64,000 nt of DNA from Ochotona curzoniae. Taxonomy: Eukaryota; Chordata; Mammalia; Lagomorpha; Ochotonidae. Under the pieces are notes generated by a model, which worked only from the letters and a program-made list of their open reading frames with translations, had not been told where the DNA came from and did no database searches. Numbering within the stretch: the stretch's first letter is position 1; each line of letters begins with the position of its first letter. The stretch covers positions 1,860,001-1,924,000 of the forward strand of contig NW_024466399.1 of NCBI RefSeq assembly GCF_017591425.1, written 5' to 3'. Below, piece after piece: positions 25,117-35,714 of this stretch. A program made the position numbers and the translations under genes.

Positions 25117-25390
25117 TTCATCTGCTGGTTCATTCCCCAGATGGCTACCATGGGCGGAACTGGGCCAACCTGAAGCAAGGAGCCAGCAGCCTAGAGCTTC
25201 TTCTGAGTTACTCACATGGGTGTCCTGGACCCAAGCCCTTTTTGCCAGCTTCTGCTGCTCATTCCCAGACCATTAGCAGGTAACTGGATCATGAGTGGTT
25301 CAGCTGAGATAGGAATTGGCACTCATAATGGGATGTTGCTTGTCAGGGAGTGGCAGCTTGGAACTAGCATCTTAACTGACATTTCAACAG
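25113..25390 (-). repeat. Old CSINE, second copy
   Basis: GTTCATTCCCCAGATGGCTA, CCATTAGCAGGTAACTGGAT and GATAGGAATTGGCACTCATA are complement blocks of a diverged CSINE lacking its tail. Confidence 0.65.
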
Positions 25391-26439
25391 TTAGAAAAAA
25401 ACTCTTAGAAATTAATCAACAATTGAGTTTTATTTTTAGGTAAACCCATGACATTCCATCATGTTAATAATATTTGATATCTGAGTTTAAACCCTGACAC
25501 AGTTTAAGAGAACTTTTCATCGATGCTTGACTAATTTATCGAGCAATCAATTACTGATACATAGTAAGTTCTAGGGATTATGCAAATAGTGATAAACTTA
25601 TATTAATTTGCTTTCATAATATGATATGAATACATGTTAGCCCATTTGGCTTATGCCCATCTCATATGGAAGGGTCATGAGCTAATTATGAGATTTTAGT
25701 ATTATCTTGTTTTTGGGAAATGTGACTTTTTCCTGGGGAAGGGAACTAGGATGTGCCTTTTTTTTTTTTTAAGTAAGTGCTTTAAATAATGAGCTTAGGC
25801 CATTTGAAATGTTTTGTTCCCATTCATGTGGGTGCTTGAAATTGTTCCCAAAGAAACTCTTAATTTGACTTTGAAATGAAGTCTGAACAAACATATAAAG
25901 TCAATGCAAAGTAATTTATCACCTTGATTTACAATCATTCGTTCTATATTTTTAATGAAGAACAATAGTGAGGCTTCCAAATTCCTGTGTGACTGCCTTT
26001 GTCCTGGGGACATGTGGTGACGTGCATTGAGGCTATCTTATTTGGGGACCATACCGAAAGGTTCTGAGCATGTTCGAGGAGCATGTGACAAACGCGTGAA
26101 CAATTACAAATATACTTGATTAGTTACTTCTGTCAAGAAAGGGACTGTGTATTGATCAGGGTGTGAATCTAATGAGAGAATTACCCTACCAGAGGAGCGG
26201 CAACAGTACTTGGCAGTTCCAGAAGGCCAGGGATACCACTGGGCCCTGCAAGCCAGGCTAGACAATCTCTAACGTCCAGAAGTGTTCAGTAGAGTACTCC
26301 AAAGGACCTCGCCTCCAGGCGAGCAATTAGTTCTAGACGAAAATTGTCTGCGTCTTAGCTAACATTTCAAAATCAACACCCAAAGGGAACAGACTATTTT
26401 CCAGTAGCCTAACTTTGACTTAGACCACAGGTCAGCAAT
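25391..26439. other. AT-rich intergenic sequence with no clear element
   Basis: The part from about 26160 may be the 5' end of the L1 that follows, but I cannot align it with confidence. Confidence 0.4.
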
Positions 26440-26684
26440 ATTTGTAGGAATAAGAATGAAAAATTCGACACCCAAGAAGATGAAATGCCCAAACTGTGGC
26501 ATCCAACAGCAATAAAAAAAAAAAAATCATCAGACTTACAAAGAGGCGAATACATACAACTCAATGAGTTAAAAACAAAACAAATAAACAGTTTGGCCTG
26601 ATCTGGAGCTACAAAGATTTTAGAATGACCAGAAAAATACATGGAAACAGTTTTAGTTATATCCTATACTTTTTTTTTTTTAAA

Positions 26685-26932
26685 TAAGGGGTTTATTTAT
26701 TTTTGTTGGAAAGGCAGATTTATGGAGACAAGGAGAGACAGAAAGATCTTCCACTCACTGATTTGCTCCCCAAGTGACTGCAAGGGCTGGTACTGAGCTG
26801 ATCCAAACCCAGGAGCCACAGAAGGGAGCTGGATAGGAAGTGGAGCAGTTAGAACATAAACCGGTGCCCATATGGGGTCCCAGGGATTGCAAAGGGAGGG
26901 TTAATTAATTGACTCTTCATGCTGGGCCATAT
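26685..26932 (-). repeat. CSINE with internal deletion, inside the L1
   Basis: Tail complement GGTTTATTTATTTTTGTTGG, GAAAGATCTTCCACTCACTG, then a jump over the middle to GGGAGCTGGATAGGAAGTGG and ATAAACCGGTGCCCATATGG. About 70-80 bp of the usual body are missing. Confidence 0.8.
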
Positions 26933-27957
26933 CCTACACTTTCAAAATGCTAGATATATGGAATATAAAAAGATGCTAATTGGATTTCCAGAAATGAAAA
27001 CTATAACATGAAATAAAAAACACACTAGAAGGAATTGATGAAAATTTAGACACTGTAATTAAAACTTTCTAAAATGATGGCTTTAGAAACTATCTAAAAT
27101 TAAAGACAGAAAAGAAATTAAGAACATTCTAAATGAATATTAATGAGCAGTGGTACAACTTCAAGCAGCTTAATATTTATATATGTGATGGGAGTCCTCA
27201 AAAGAGAGGAGAGTGAGGACAAAATTATTTGAACAAATAGTGGGTAGAGAAGTTCTAAATTTTATGAAAATTATAAATATACAGATCTACGATGTTCAGT
27301 GAACCTCACATCTAAAATATTGCTACCCCAAGGTGCATGATAATCAAATTACTGACAATTCATAGTAAGGAAAAAAACTTTTTAAAGTAGCCCATTAATG
27401 AACATGGTGATGAGCCTGGAGGAGCAGTGTCACACTAGATTCTGATCAGGAACAACCCAAGAGGGAAGGCCGTAGGACAACAGCTGTGCTAAGTACCGGA
27501 AGAAGAAAATATTCGGACTGCACTGCATACTTGCCAGTGTCCAAACTCAGGAACAAAAGTGAAAAATAAAAACTGAAATAATTTATCACCTGTTGAACCA
27601 TCTAACAACTTCAGTGTTAAAACCGTAAATGCTAATTGTGTTAAAATCCTTCAGACAAAAGAAAAAAGATACCACGTAAGAATATGGGTCTAGTCAGAGG
27701 ACTGACAAGCACTGAGACATAAGGGCAAATATAGAATAATTCTTGGAGAACGTAAGAGTCAAGTTGAAAATGATTGCACACATCCAAGAGGGGACATAGG
27801 TGAGCATATTGTTCTGAGGTTCTCATGCTATATGTGGCCCAATAAACCATCACATGAAGCCAGAAGATGTGTGGTCATCGCAGTAATGAGAAAACACAGG
27901 GGCACCATGCGTGGATGAGCTCGTCCGTACTAGCAATCCCATTAAATGTAAGCGGTT

Positions 27958-28215
27958 TCATGACTGGGCGTTAAGCCTATTGATGAAGATGCTGCATCTC
28001 ACGTTGGAAGGCCTCGGTTCAGTTCCTGACCCTGGATCAGCCTGGATCAGTGAAGTTCCTGGGACACAGTAGTGACGGCTCCAGTGAACACGGGAGACAC
28101 AGACGGAGTTCCTAGTTTCTGGCCCTGGTTGGTGTAGGTATTTGAGAGTAAAATCAGAAGGTGAGTGCTTGCTTTGCTTTTGTATTTCAAATTATGTATA
28201 CATACATATATATAT
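27958..28215 (+). repeat. Old CSINE inside the L1
   Basis: The L1 text breaks at 'AATGTAAGCGGTTT' and resumes at 'AAAAGCCAATGGCCTAAGCA'. Between them lie a CSINE-like head ('AAGGCCTCGGTTCAGTTCCT') and a diverged body. Confidence 0.6.
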
Positions 28216-28310
28216 AAAAGCCAATGGCCTAAGCATTCCAAGGCAGGGATCCTCATATTAGACCTAATAAAACGACATCTAGTTATGTACTGCATACAAG
28301 AAATACACAG

Positions 28311-28460
28311 GGAGCTGCTGGCTCCCTGCTTTGGATTGGCTCAGCTCTGGTTGTTGCAGCCACTTAGGGAGTGAACCAGCGGATGGAAGATCTTCCTGTC
28401 TTCCTCTCCTTTTCTCTATATATCTGCCTTTCCAATAAAAACAAACAAATCTTTAAAAAC
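28311..28460 (+). repeat. CSINE 3' fragment inside the L1
   Basis: CCAGCGGATGGAAGATCTTC and CTGCCTTTCCAATAAAAACA mark the 3' half. The 5' half is absent. L1 sequence resumes after the A-rich tail. Confidence 0.85.
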
Positions 28461-30420
28461 AAACCAGCAAAAGAGAGCAGAAGTTGCTGTATTACTATTA
28501 GGCAAGCTTAATTTCGTACTGTGGACTATTACCAAGGATAAAGAAGAGCATCTCACAGTGACAAGGAAGCCTACCCGCTAAGAGAACATAATAATCTGAA
28601 GTGTATATGTACCAAATAACAGCTCCAGTATGTCTGAAGTAAAATGCTATAAATCTTCTAGAAGCTGGCCAATTCACACTTGTAATTTCAGATTTCAATA
28701 ACCCAGTTCCCACCATTGATAAAACAATGCATGGAGTCATTAAAACTATAGAATGCATACACATGATTTAAATAATTGATGCTGATAGAACACCCAATAA
28801 TAGCAGAATACATATTCCTTTCAAGTATGTAAGGAACATGGACCTATATACTTTGAACCATAAAATGTCTCAATAAATTTAAAAGCATTCAATTTGCACA
28901 AATGTGTTCTCTGGCAATGGAATTCAATCTGTAGAAAGTTAGATGGACCAACCTCAAAGACTGCAAATGGAATAATATAGTTCACCTAATGGGTGAAAGT
29001 GAAACGAGGAAGTTTGAACTTAATAAAATTCAACATGTAAAAATTCTGAAACAGTATTAAATTTAGAGCACCAAATTCCCATTCTTCTGGAAAAGAACAA
29101 TGTTCTTAAATCACTAACCTCAACTTTTATCTTAAACTAGAAAAACTAGTTAACTGAAGTAAGAAGGAGAAAAGAAATACCAGGATCTGAGCAGACATCT
29201 AGAAAACAGAAAAAAAACGAAAGAAAAAAAATCTTGTACAAAATCAATACCATTCATAACGTACAACCAAACTAATCAGGAAAGAAAAAAAAATGACAAA
29301 TCTTCAAAAACAGAAGTGATATCGGCATGGATTCTGCAGGTGTTAAGATGAAGAATCTTTAGAAGCATTTGATGCCAACGTTTCATGTTGAAACATCCAC
29401 TAGTTGAGATGAATGGACAAATTTCTTGAAAAACTCAAGCTGGCAAGTATTTGGCTCAGTCAAGAATGCCTAATAATGTGAGTAGCTTTATTTTTATTGA
29501 AGGTATTGAGTTTGTAATTGAAAGCCTTATCACAAATTAAACTGTACGTGCAGAGGATATTACTTGTAAATTCTGCCAAACACATAAAGAAAAACAAATA
29601 GTGTTTGAAAATAAACTCAGGAAGTTGAAGAGAAGGTAACACTTTTAAATTCACATTCTAGACGGAAAGACGCTGGGAGAAAAGTCCAGATCAATGTCCA
29701 TTCTGAACATACACATAAAAACTCTAAACATGATCTAATCAAATAGAACCTAGTTATATAAAAACAGTAACAACGCTTTATGTCCAAATCAGGTTTATTT
29801 ATTCCAAGTTTGACATAACAAGCAAAAGTTTATGAAATCTATCTTGTTCATAAGGCAGTAAGGGGAGAAAAAGCTGATCATCTCACTGAAGACAGAAAAT
29901 GTATGTGATAAAACCAAATCATTCCTGAGAAACCTGAGCAAATCAGTGATGGGAATAAACTTCCTCAGTCTGATAGACTGGGAGATAGCATTGTGGAACC
30001 AGGGAAAGGCTTACTGCCCTACTCCAAAGAGGAACAAGGTGTGTACTTCTCACTGCTAGTCAGCAAGCTGTGCACTTGCCAGTCCCTGACATAGGGCAAG
30101 AGAAAGCAGTAAAGACATCAGATGGAAAGTAAGAATAACTAGGCTTTTTTTTTTTTTTTCCCAAATCTGATTATCAATGTAGAACATTTGATGAAATCTG
30201 CAGGGAAAATGCTAGAATAAAAAAAGTGAGGTTTGTAGGATGCAAGAGCAATATAAAAAACTAACTGCATCTCTGCGTATTATCAATGAACAATTATGTA
30301 CAGGGATAAGAATATCTTCTAGCAAGGTTAAAATATAAAATATTCAGGGATAAAGTGACGTAAGATGTTTAAGACTAATATGCTGCAAACTATAAAACAT
30401 GGCTGAAAGAAATGAAAGGT

Positions 30421-30722
30421 GTGGGCCCAGAGTGATGGCTCAGTGGCTAAATTCTCTGCCTGCAAGTGCCAGCATCCCATATGGGCGCTGGTTCTAATCC
30501 CGGCAGCTCCACTTCCTATCCAGGTCCCTGCTTGTGGCCTGGGAAGGCAGTGGAGGACGGCACAAAGCCTTGGGACCCTGCACCCACATGGGAGACTCTG
30601 AAGATCCTGACTCAGGTCGGCTCTGGCCATTGCAGCAGTTTGGGGAGTAAACCAGTGGCTGGAAGATCTTTTTCTCTGTCTCTCATTTTCTCTGTAAATC
30701 TGCTTTTATAAAAATAATAACA
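30421..30722 (+). repeat. CSINE, full length
   Basis: GGCCCAGAGTGATGGCTCAG head, CATATGGGCGCTGGTTCTAA B-box region, CCAGTGGCTGGAAGATCTTT and an A-rich tail with AAAAATAATAA. Confidence 0.9.
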
Positions 30723-30739
30723 GAGAGGTTGATATAGTT

Positions 30740-30990
30740 CCCAGACTCCAGTTGTTACAAACAAAGTGCAGCTGGCTCCTTCCTAGCTTCTGCTTCTAGT
30801 TGTCCCAAGGGCTTCTGTCCGGCCATATCTGCTCCTGCAATGACACCTGCCGTGACTCCTTGCCTGAGCTGAGCAGACGTTGGCTCCATGTTTTTAAACT
30901 TCCAGAACTGTGAGTTTTCTCTTTTGTTTTTAATACTACCCAGCTTCAGGAATTTTGTTATAGCAATGGAAAACAGACTAATACGGTATC
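30740..30990 (+). mobile_element. MaLR (MST/MLT1-like) LTR 3' part
   Basis: TTCCAGAACTGTGAGTTTTC and TTTTGTTATAGCAATGGAAA followed by ACAGACTAATACGG are the characteristic 3' end of ERVL-MaLR LTRs. It is a non-coding relic inserted in the L1. Confidence 0.7.
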
Positions 30991-31790
30991 CAATAAGGAT
31001 ATAACAACCCAAGTGGAAAAGCGGACCAAGCACTGAACGAATATTTCAGTATGGGTTGTACAAACAGTAAAGAAACACTTGAAAAGTCATTCAGCAACAG
31101 TACTCACTAGGGAAATGTGAGCTAAAACCATGAGATAGCCTGGTGCACCTACCTATAGAAATGACTATACTAAGTATTGCTTTTCGATTTCGAGGAACTG
31201 AACTTACACACAGCTGGTAGGAATACAGCTTGATGGTTTCTTCAAAAATTAGTCATGTATCTGCTTTATGATTCAGTCATTCCCCTTCTTACATCTGTAC
31301 TCAGTGAGGATAAAAGCATACATTCATGTGAAGACACGCAGCTTTATTTGTAATAGCCAAAAGCTATGAAAACTCAAAAGTACCCTGCAGATGAATGAAC
31401 AACAAACTGTGGCGTGCCCATGTATCCAACAGAATACTACTCGGCAATAACAAAGAATGAATTGCCAAGTCACATGGCAGCACCGAGGAATCTCAAAACA
31501 TTCGGGAAGAGTGGAAATTGCTAAGCAAACAGGAGAGTACCTGCTGTGTGTTAGTATTTCAACAGAAGTCTAGGACATGGAAAATTAATGGAGTGGTTTA
31601 GAAGAGAAGGGATTATTGAATGGAAGAGGAGGGAGGAGGGTTGCTGAAGACAACGGCAGGGTGTGACACATGCATAATGATATTGATTTACTGGGTGCTA
31701 TTGTAACAAGCTTATCAAATCATGCACTGTACGTGGCTTATTGCATTCCAATTATGTTGTGAAGACAGAATAAAAATCTAACATGATTCC

Positions 31791-33074
31791 AAACAGTATT
31801 GACCTCGCTGACCCAGTGAGTAGCTCAAAGGAGTTACTGGCTTGGTATCTGGCACAGGGGACATTCCCAATGTAGGTCAACCTCCTTTCTTCACAAATAT
31901 AGGCGATTTTTTTTTCCCATCAAGGAAGAGTTCGTCACATTTATTAGATGGAGCATTCAGAAGCAGTGAAGCAAAGTTCAGATATTCATCCCTAATTGCT
32001 GTTTTCTGCTCGGGCTGGGGGGAGCTCCTGGAGAGGGGCAGGTGAATGCTGCAGTTGGCTGAGAGCAGAGGCTGCCAGGAGTTCTCCATCCAGGCTCTAC
32101 CCCAGAATTCCTCCTGGCCATCCACCCCATGCCTAAGCTAAAGTGGCTTGATTCCCACAATGCCCTCCTGAAGCAAATCAAACCGAGAACACCGCACTGT
32201 GTATATGACGTCACATGGAATAGCTTTCTGAGAAACTATATAATGATCAGCTATATTTTTAGCTTAGAACAGCAGTTAGATTTCAAAATTCCTGGTTGGC
32301 TGTTTTTATCTCAGAACCACGTGACCCTCAGGAGGCTAAATTGGGAGCCACACCCGATGATTCTGAGCAAGGAGCTATATTAAGGGTCGTGTAACAAATG
32401 TTGGAACCAATCACAAATCCATACAATTAGATACTGCTCTCCCTTATGGTTGAATGTTTGAAGCCAGTGCCAGAATTTGGACACAGGCTCTGAGTTTCCT
32501 GAGAGAGGAAGAATCACATGTATGTTGAAGTGACTGAATCACCTGAGGATTTAAGGGCTTTATATTTAAGATATGACATAAAGGTCAAGACTGTAGGATC
32601 ATGGATGAATGGTCTGAAAACAAGTTACACGTAAGGGAAGTCCAATCATAGTAGTATTTTTGCTTTCGGTAATTGGACATGGAAACTTCTTATTTGGAAG
32701 GTGGTAAATAAATCAGCTATGGTGTGTTCTCAGGGGAATGAGGCTGTTTTGTGACTCTGCACTATGCGATGTTGAGCCCAACTCTACTTGCACTTAAAAG
32801 TTGAATGCTCCCATGTGCTCCTTCCCTATTCAAAAAGGAGAATTGAATGAATCAAACTTCCTTCATTATTTGGACTGCTGTGAATTTTGGTTTTTCATAT
32901 ATATATATATATTTTTTTTTTTTTTGCAAAATTTTTGTGAGGACTATTTGTTTGCATTTCTTCAGGGGATGTTGAATTGCTGAGGGTCCATGAGACATCC
33001 ATATTTAAGACGTGTGCATGTTACATTGAAGAATCATTCTTCAACATTTAATAGACATCTTAAATCTGAAGGTT
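31791..33074. other. Intergenic sequence with a promoter-like motif pair
   Basis: No gene was seen. TGACGTCA at 32206-32213 is followed by TATATAA at 32237-32243. An AT-repeat with a poly(T) run lies at 32898-32926. The rest is unassigned. Confidence 0.4.
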
Positions 33075-33272
33075 GAAATCAGGTCAGCTAGATTTGAATT
33101 TCCTCCTCACCATTTATTCCAACAGTGGCCTGGGACACAATTACTCCCTCTTTATGCCTCCGTTTCATCATCTCTCCTCTGTGAGCCTGCTGTCAGAATC
33201 AAGTAAGTGAATATGTGTGAAGTGTTTTGAAGAGTGCCTAGCACATGGTAAGAAGGTGAGAGCTTCCATTTG
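33075..33272 (+). repeat. MIR SINE
   Basis: CCTCCGTTTCATCATCTC and GTGTTTTGAAGAGTGCCTAG followed by CACATGGTAAG are the conserved central and 3' parts of MIR. Confidence 0.75.
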
Positions 33273-34184
33273 ATCACGCCCAATGACCTCAGAAGGGCTT
33301 GCTTTATCATTGTTTACAGATGCACCCTGGCTATTCCATGCTAGCCCTGTCTTTAAACCAAGGCTTCTGGACTTCCGTTTGGCCTTTCTCTCCTCTTCTG
33401 TTTTATAGCACCAGCGGGGTGTGGATTTCTACTTTGTGGAAAGAACAGCCTAGCATTTTACTGCAATCAGAATGGGTTTCTGGGTTCTCCTCCTGATTCT
33501 GTGCTGGCCACTCAATGGTGTAGTCCTGATTGCTGTTTGTGAGGGGTGGGGCTTCATAGAGTGTGGAGGGCAGACAGGTGCAATGTTCTGTGCCTGTGCC
33601 ATGCTTCAGAGGGGTGGTGCAGTGGCCTGGAATTAGCCTTTGTTTTGTTTGTTTGTTTCCTCCAAAATTGGAAGCAAATAAAGGAGAAGCTGCTTGATTT
33701 GGTTTGATTTTCACCGGGAGGAAGAAGCCATCCATCCCCAAATTCCGACTGTCCAATTGTCACTTTCTGTGTCCCAATAAGATGCTTTGTCCCTGCTACT
33801 CAATCTTCTGAATCTCTGCTTTGCCTCCTGCTGCAGAGGAGAGCTGGGCACTCAGGTAGACCTAGAGTTGTGAGGCAGGACTCATCCGTGATGTTCCTTA
33901 AGGTTCAGTCTTCTCTTCCCTCGGGAGTAGCCATGCCCAGAGAATGCATGTGACCTTTAGATTTAACTTGACAATGCAGATGAGCCTAGCGTCCCAAGAG
34001 CTAATGACATGGGGAAGTAAATATAAGAGGGAGACCTCAGGAATGTCCTCATGCAATAATCTCCAGACCACCTGTCCTTGGGCTGTTACACAAGAGAGAA
34101 AGAAGCAGTGGTGTGTATTTGAATTCATAGAAACAGCGAGTAAGATGTGGGCACTGCAGATGGAGCAGGAGTCGGGACGAGGGA
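33273..34184. other. Intergenic sequence with no recognised element
   Basis: No gene or nameable repeat was seen. Confidence 0.45.
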
Positions 34185-34400
34185 GCTCTCATCCAACAGG
34201 TTTCAGTTGGATGAGAGAAATCAGCTCAAAACAACTGTAGTACAGCACGGTGCCTATCGTTAATAGCCTACATTATATAGGGCACTATATATAGATTATA
34301 GTTAATAATGATTATATGTAATACATAACTATAATATATAACTATGTATAGCTATTATATACAATATATATGTATAGACGATAGTTAATAACCATAGTCA
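34185..34400 (+). repeat. Probable L1 3' UTR fragment running into AT-rich tract
   Basis: CAACTGTAGTACAGCACGGT then GCCTATCGTTAATAGCCTAC resembles the L1M 3' UTR motif 'attgtacagcatggtgactatagttaat'. It continues into a TATA-rich low-complexity tract (34255-34380). Confidence 0.5.
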
Positions 34401-34405
34401 AGGAT

Positions 34406-34522
34406 ATTCAAAAGGTTAGTGAAAAATGTGTGCTATGGTGAAATTATGCTTCAATTTCAAACATTTTTTTGCAACAAAATAAATTTACCTCTTCCTTCCA
34501 CTTTGCATAAACTTTTAAAAAA
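34406..34522 (+). mobile_element. Mariner-like MITE, complete copy
   Basis: TTCAAAAGGTTAGTGAAAAA opens the copy. Internal TTTTTTTGCAACAAAATAAA and the closing CTTTGCATAAACTTTTAAAA fit the family. Confidence 0.75.
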
Positions 34523-34873
34523 TTCCTTCATAGTGTAGACTCAAAAATTACTGAGAGGAGATTGTGTTTTTACCACAAAGAGTATAATGAGTAATGTGCA
34601 TTAATTAACCTCCACAGTTTACACATGTTTCAAATTATCATGCTTCATGTATGCATAAACATATGCTTTTGTTTGTCAGCTGGAAAGCAAAGATGAAGCA
34701 AGTCCACATGGATCCATTATTGGGTCACAGGAGTACTGTTGGTTTTGTGAAGTTCATGTTCGCCTTTTCTCCTAAGATAGAGCCCTGAGAATCTTCACCT
34801 CCAGCTGCTTTATGCCACGTCTTTTATGAGGGCGGTTTGCCCACTTCAGATGTAGAAAAAAATATTTTAAAGA
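34523..34873. other. Intergenic sequence with no recognised element
   Basis: AT-rich. No gene or nameable repeat was seen. Confidence 0.45.
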
Positions 34874-35166
34874 GGGCCTGGTGCGGTGACCTAGTGGTTA
34901 AAGTCCTTGTCTTGCATGGCCAGTCGCTCCATTTCCCATCCTGCTTGTGGCCTGGGAAAGCAGTCGAGGACGGCCCAAAGCTTTGGGACCCTGCCCCCGC
35001 GTAGGAGACCTGGAAGAGGCTCCTGGCTTCGGATCGGCATAGCATCAGCCGTTATGCTCACTTGGGGAGTGAATCATCGGACGGAAGATCTTCCTCTCTG
35101 TCTCTCCTCCTCTCTGTATGTCTGACTTTCCAATAAAAATAAAAAATAAATCTAAAAAAAAAAAGC
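34874..35166 (+). repeat. Young CSINE with small internal deletion
   Basis: GGCCTGGTGCGGTGACCTAG head, then a gap of about 40 bp relative to the 35377 copy (the CATATGGG region is missing), then GCTTGTGGCCTGGGAAAGCA, GAATCATCGGACGGAAGATC and an A-rich tail. Confidence 0.92.
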
Positions 35167-35376
35167 TTTTTTTTTTAAAGACAAAAGCAAAAGACCAATA
35201 AACAGGGCTTCATACAAAATAACTGTGATTCTGTGTGCATCAACTGTAGTTTTCTCTAGAACTACACGTTTAAATAGGACGTGCCTGGAAATGGCTGTCT
35301 GTCTGCCTACATGAGCGTCATCAAACATCCAGTTTGGAAACCTGTTACTGCCCCAGTTTTAAAAAATGCAGACCTG

Positions 35377-35698
35377 GGCCCGGCGCGGTGGCGCAAGTGG
35401 TTAAGGTCCTCGCCTTGCAAGCCCGGGATCCCATATGGGCACCGGTTCTATCCCGGCAGCCCCACTTCCCTTCCAGCTCCCTGCCTGTGGCCCGGGAAAG
35501 CAGTCGAGGATGGCCCAAAGCCTTGGGACCCTGCACCCACGTGGGAGACCTGGAAGAAGCTCCTGGCTTCGGATCGGCATAGCATCCATCAGCTGTTGTG
35601 ATCACTTGGGGAGTGAATCATCGGACAGAAGATCTTCCTCTCTGTCTCTCCTCTCTGTATATCCGCCTTTCCAATAAAAACATAATAAAAATGTTTAA
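35377..35698 (+). repeat. Young, intact CSINE with perfect target-site duplication
   Basis: Starts GGCCCGGCGCGGTGGCGCAA with good A-box and B-box (GGTTCTATCCC) sequences of a Pol III promoter, and ends with AATAAAAACATAATAAAAAT. The 16-bp AAAAAATGCAGACCTG flanks it at 35361-35376 and 35699-35714. It is the best-preserved SINE in the window and the best guide to the host genus. Confidence 0.97.
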
Positions 35699-35714
35699 AA
35701 AAAATGCAGACCTG

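Larger units (their letters stand above)
26440..31790 (+). mobile_element. Ancient, nearly full-length L1 (L1ME-like), split by SINEs
   Basis: Ordered L1 landmarks are visible on the + strand. An ORF1-like region spans about 26450-27650 (for example AACTTCAAGCAGCTTAATAT, CATGATAATCAAATTACTGA). The endonuclease end of ORF2 spans about 28465-29000 (AGAAATACACA upstream; ATTTCAATAACCCAGTTCCC; GCAGAATACATATTCCTTTC). Reverse-transcriptase remnants lie at about 29780-30400 (ATCATCTCACTGAAGACAGA; AACTTCCTCAGTCTGATAGA). The C-terminal and 3' end span about 31060-31790 (GGGAAATGTGAGCTAAAACC, ATAGCCAAAAGCTATGAAAA, terminal AATAAAAATC). Stop codons and indels are everywhere and no frame is intact. Interruptions are CSINEs at 26685, 27958, 28311 and 30421 and a MaLR LTR at 30740. 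Given the SINE and LTR insertions, the L1 predates them. Confidence 0.8.

Noticed and set aside
26440..31790. Possible reverse-transcriptase gene
   Set aside because: The similarity is to L1 ORF2 but stops and indels occur throughout, so it is annotated as a dead element, not a gene.
32442..32620. Possible MaLR LTR start
   Set aside because: GGTTGAATGTTTG resembles an LTR opening, but the following sequence does not fit the family.
35345..35605. Overlapping open frames on both strands at 35.3-35.7 kb
   Set aside because: They are translations of a young CSINE. The same pattern recurs at every well-preserved CSINE.
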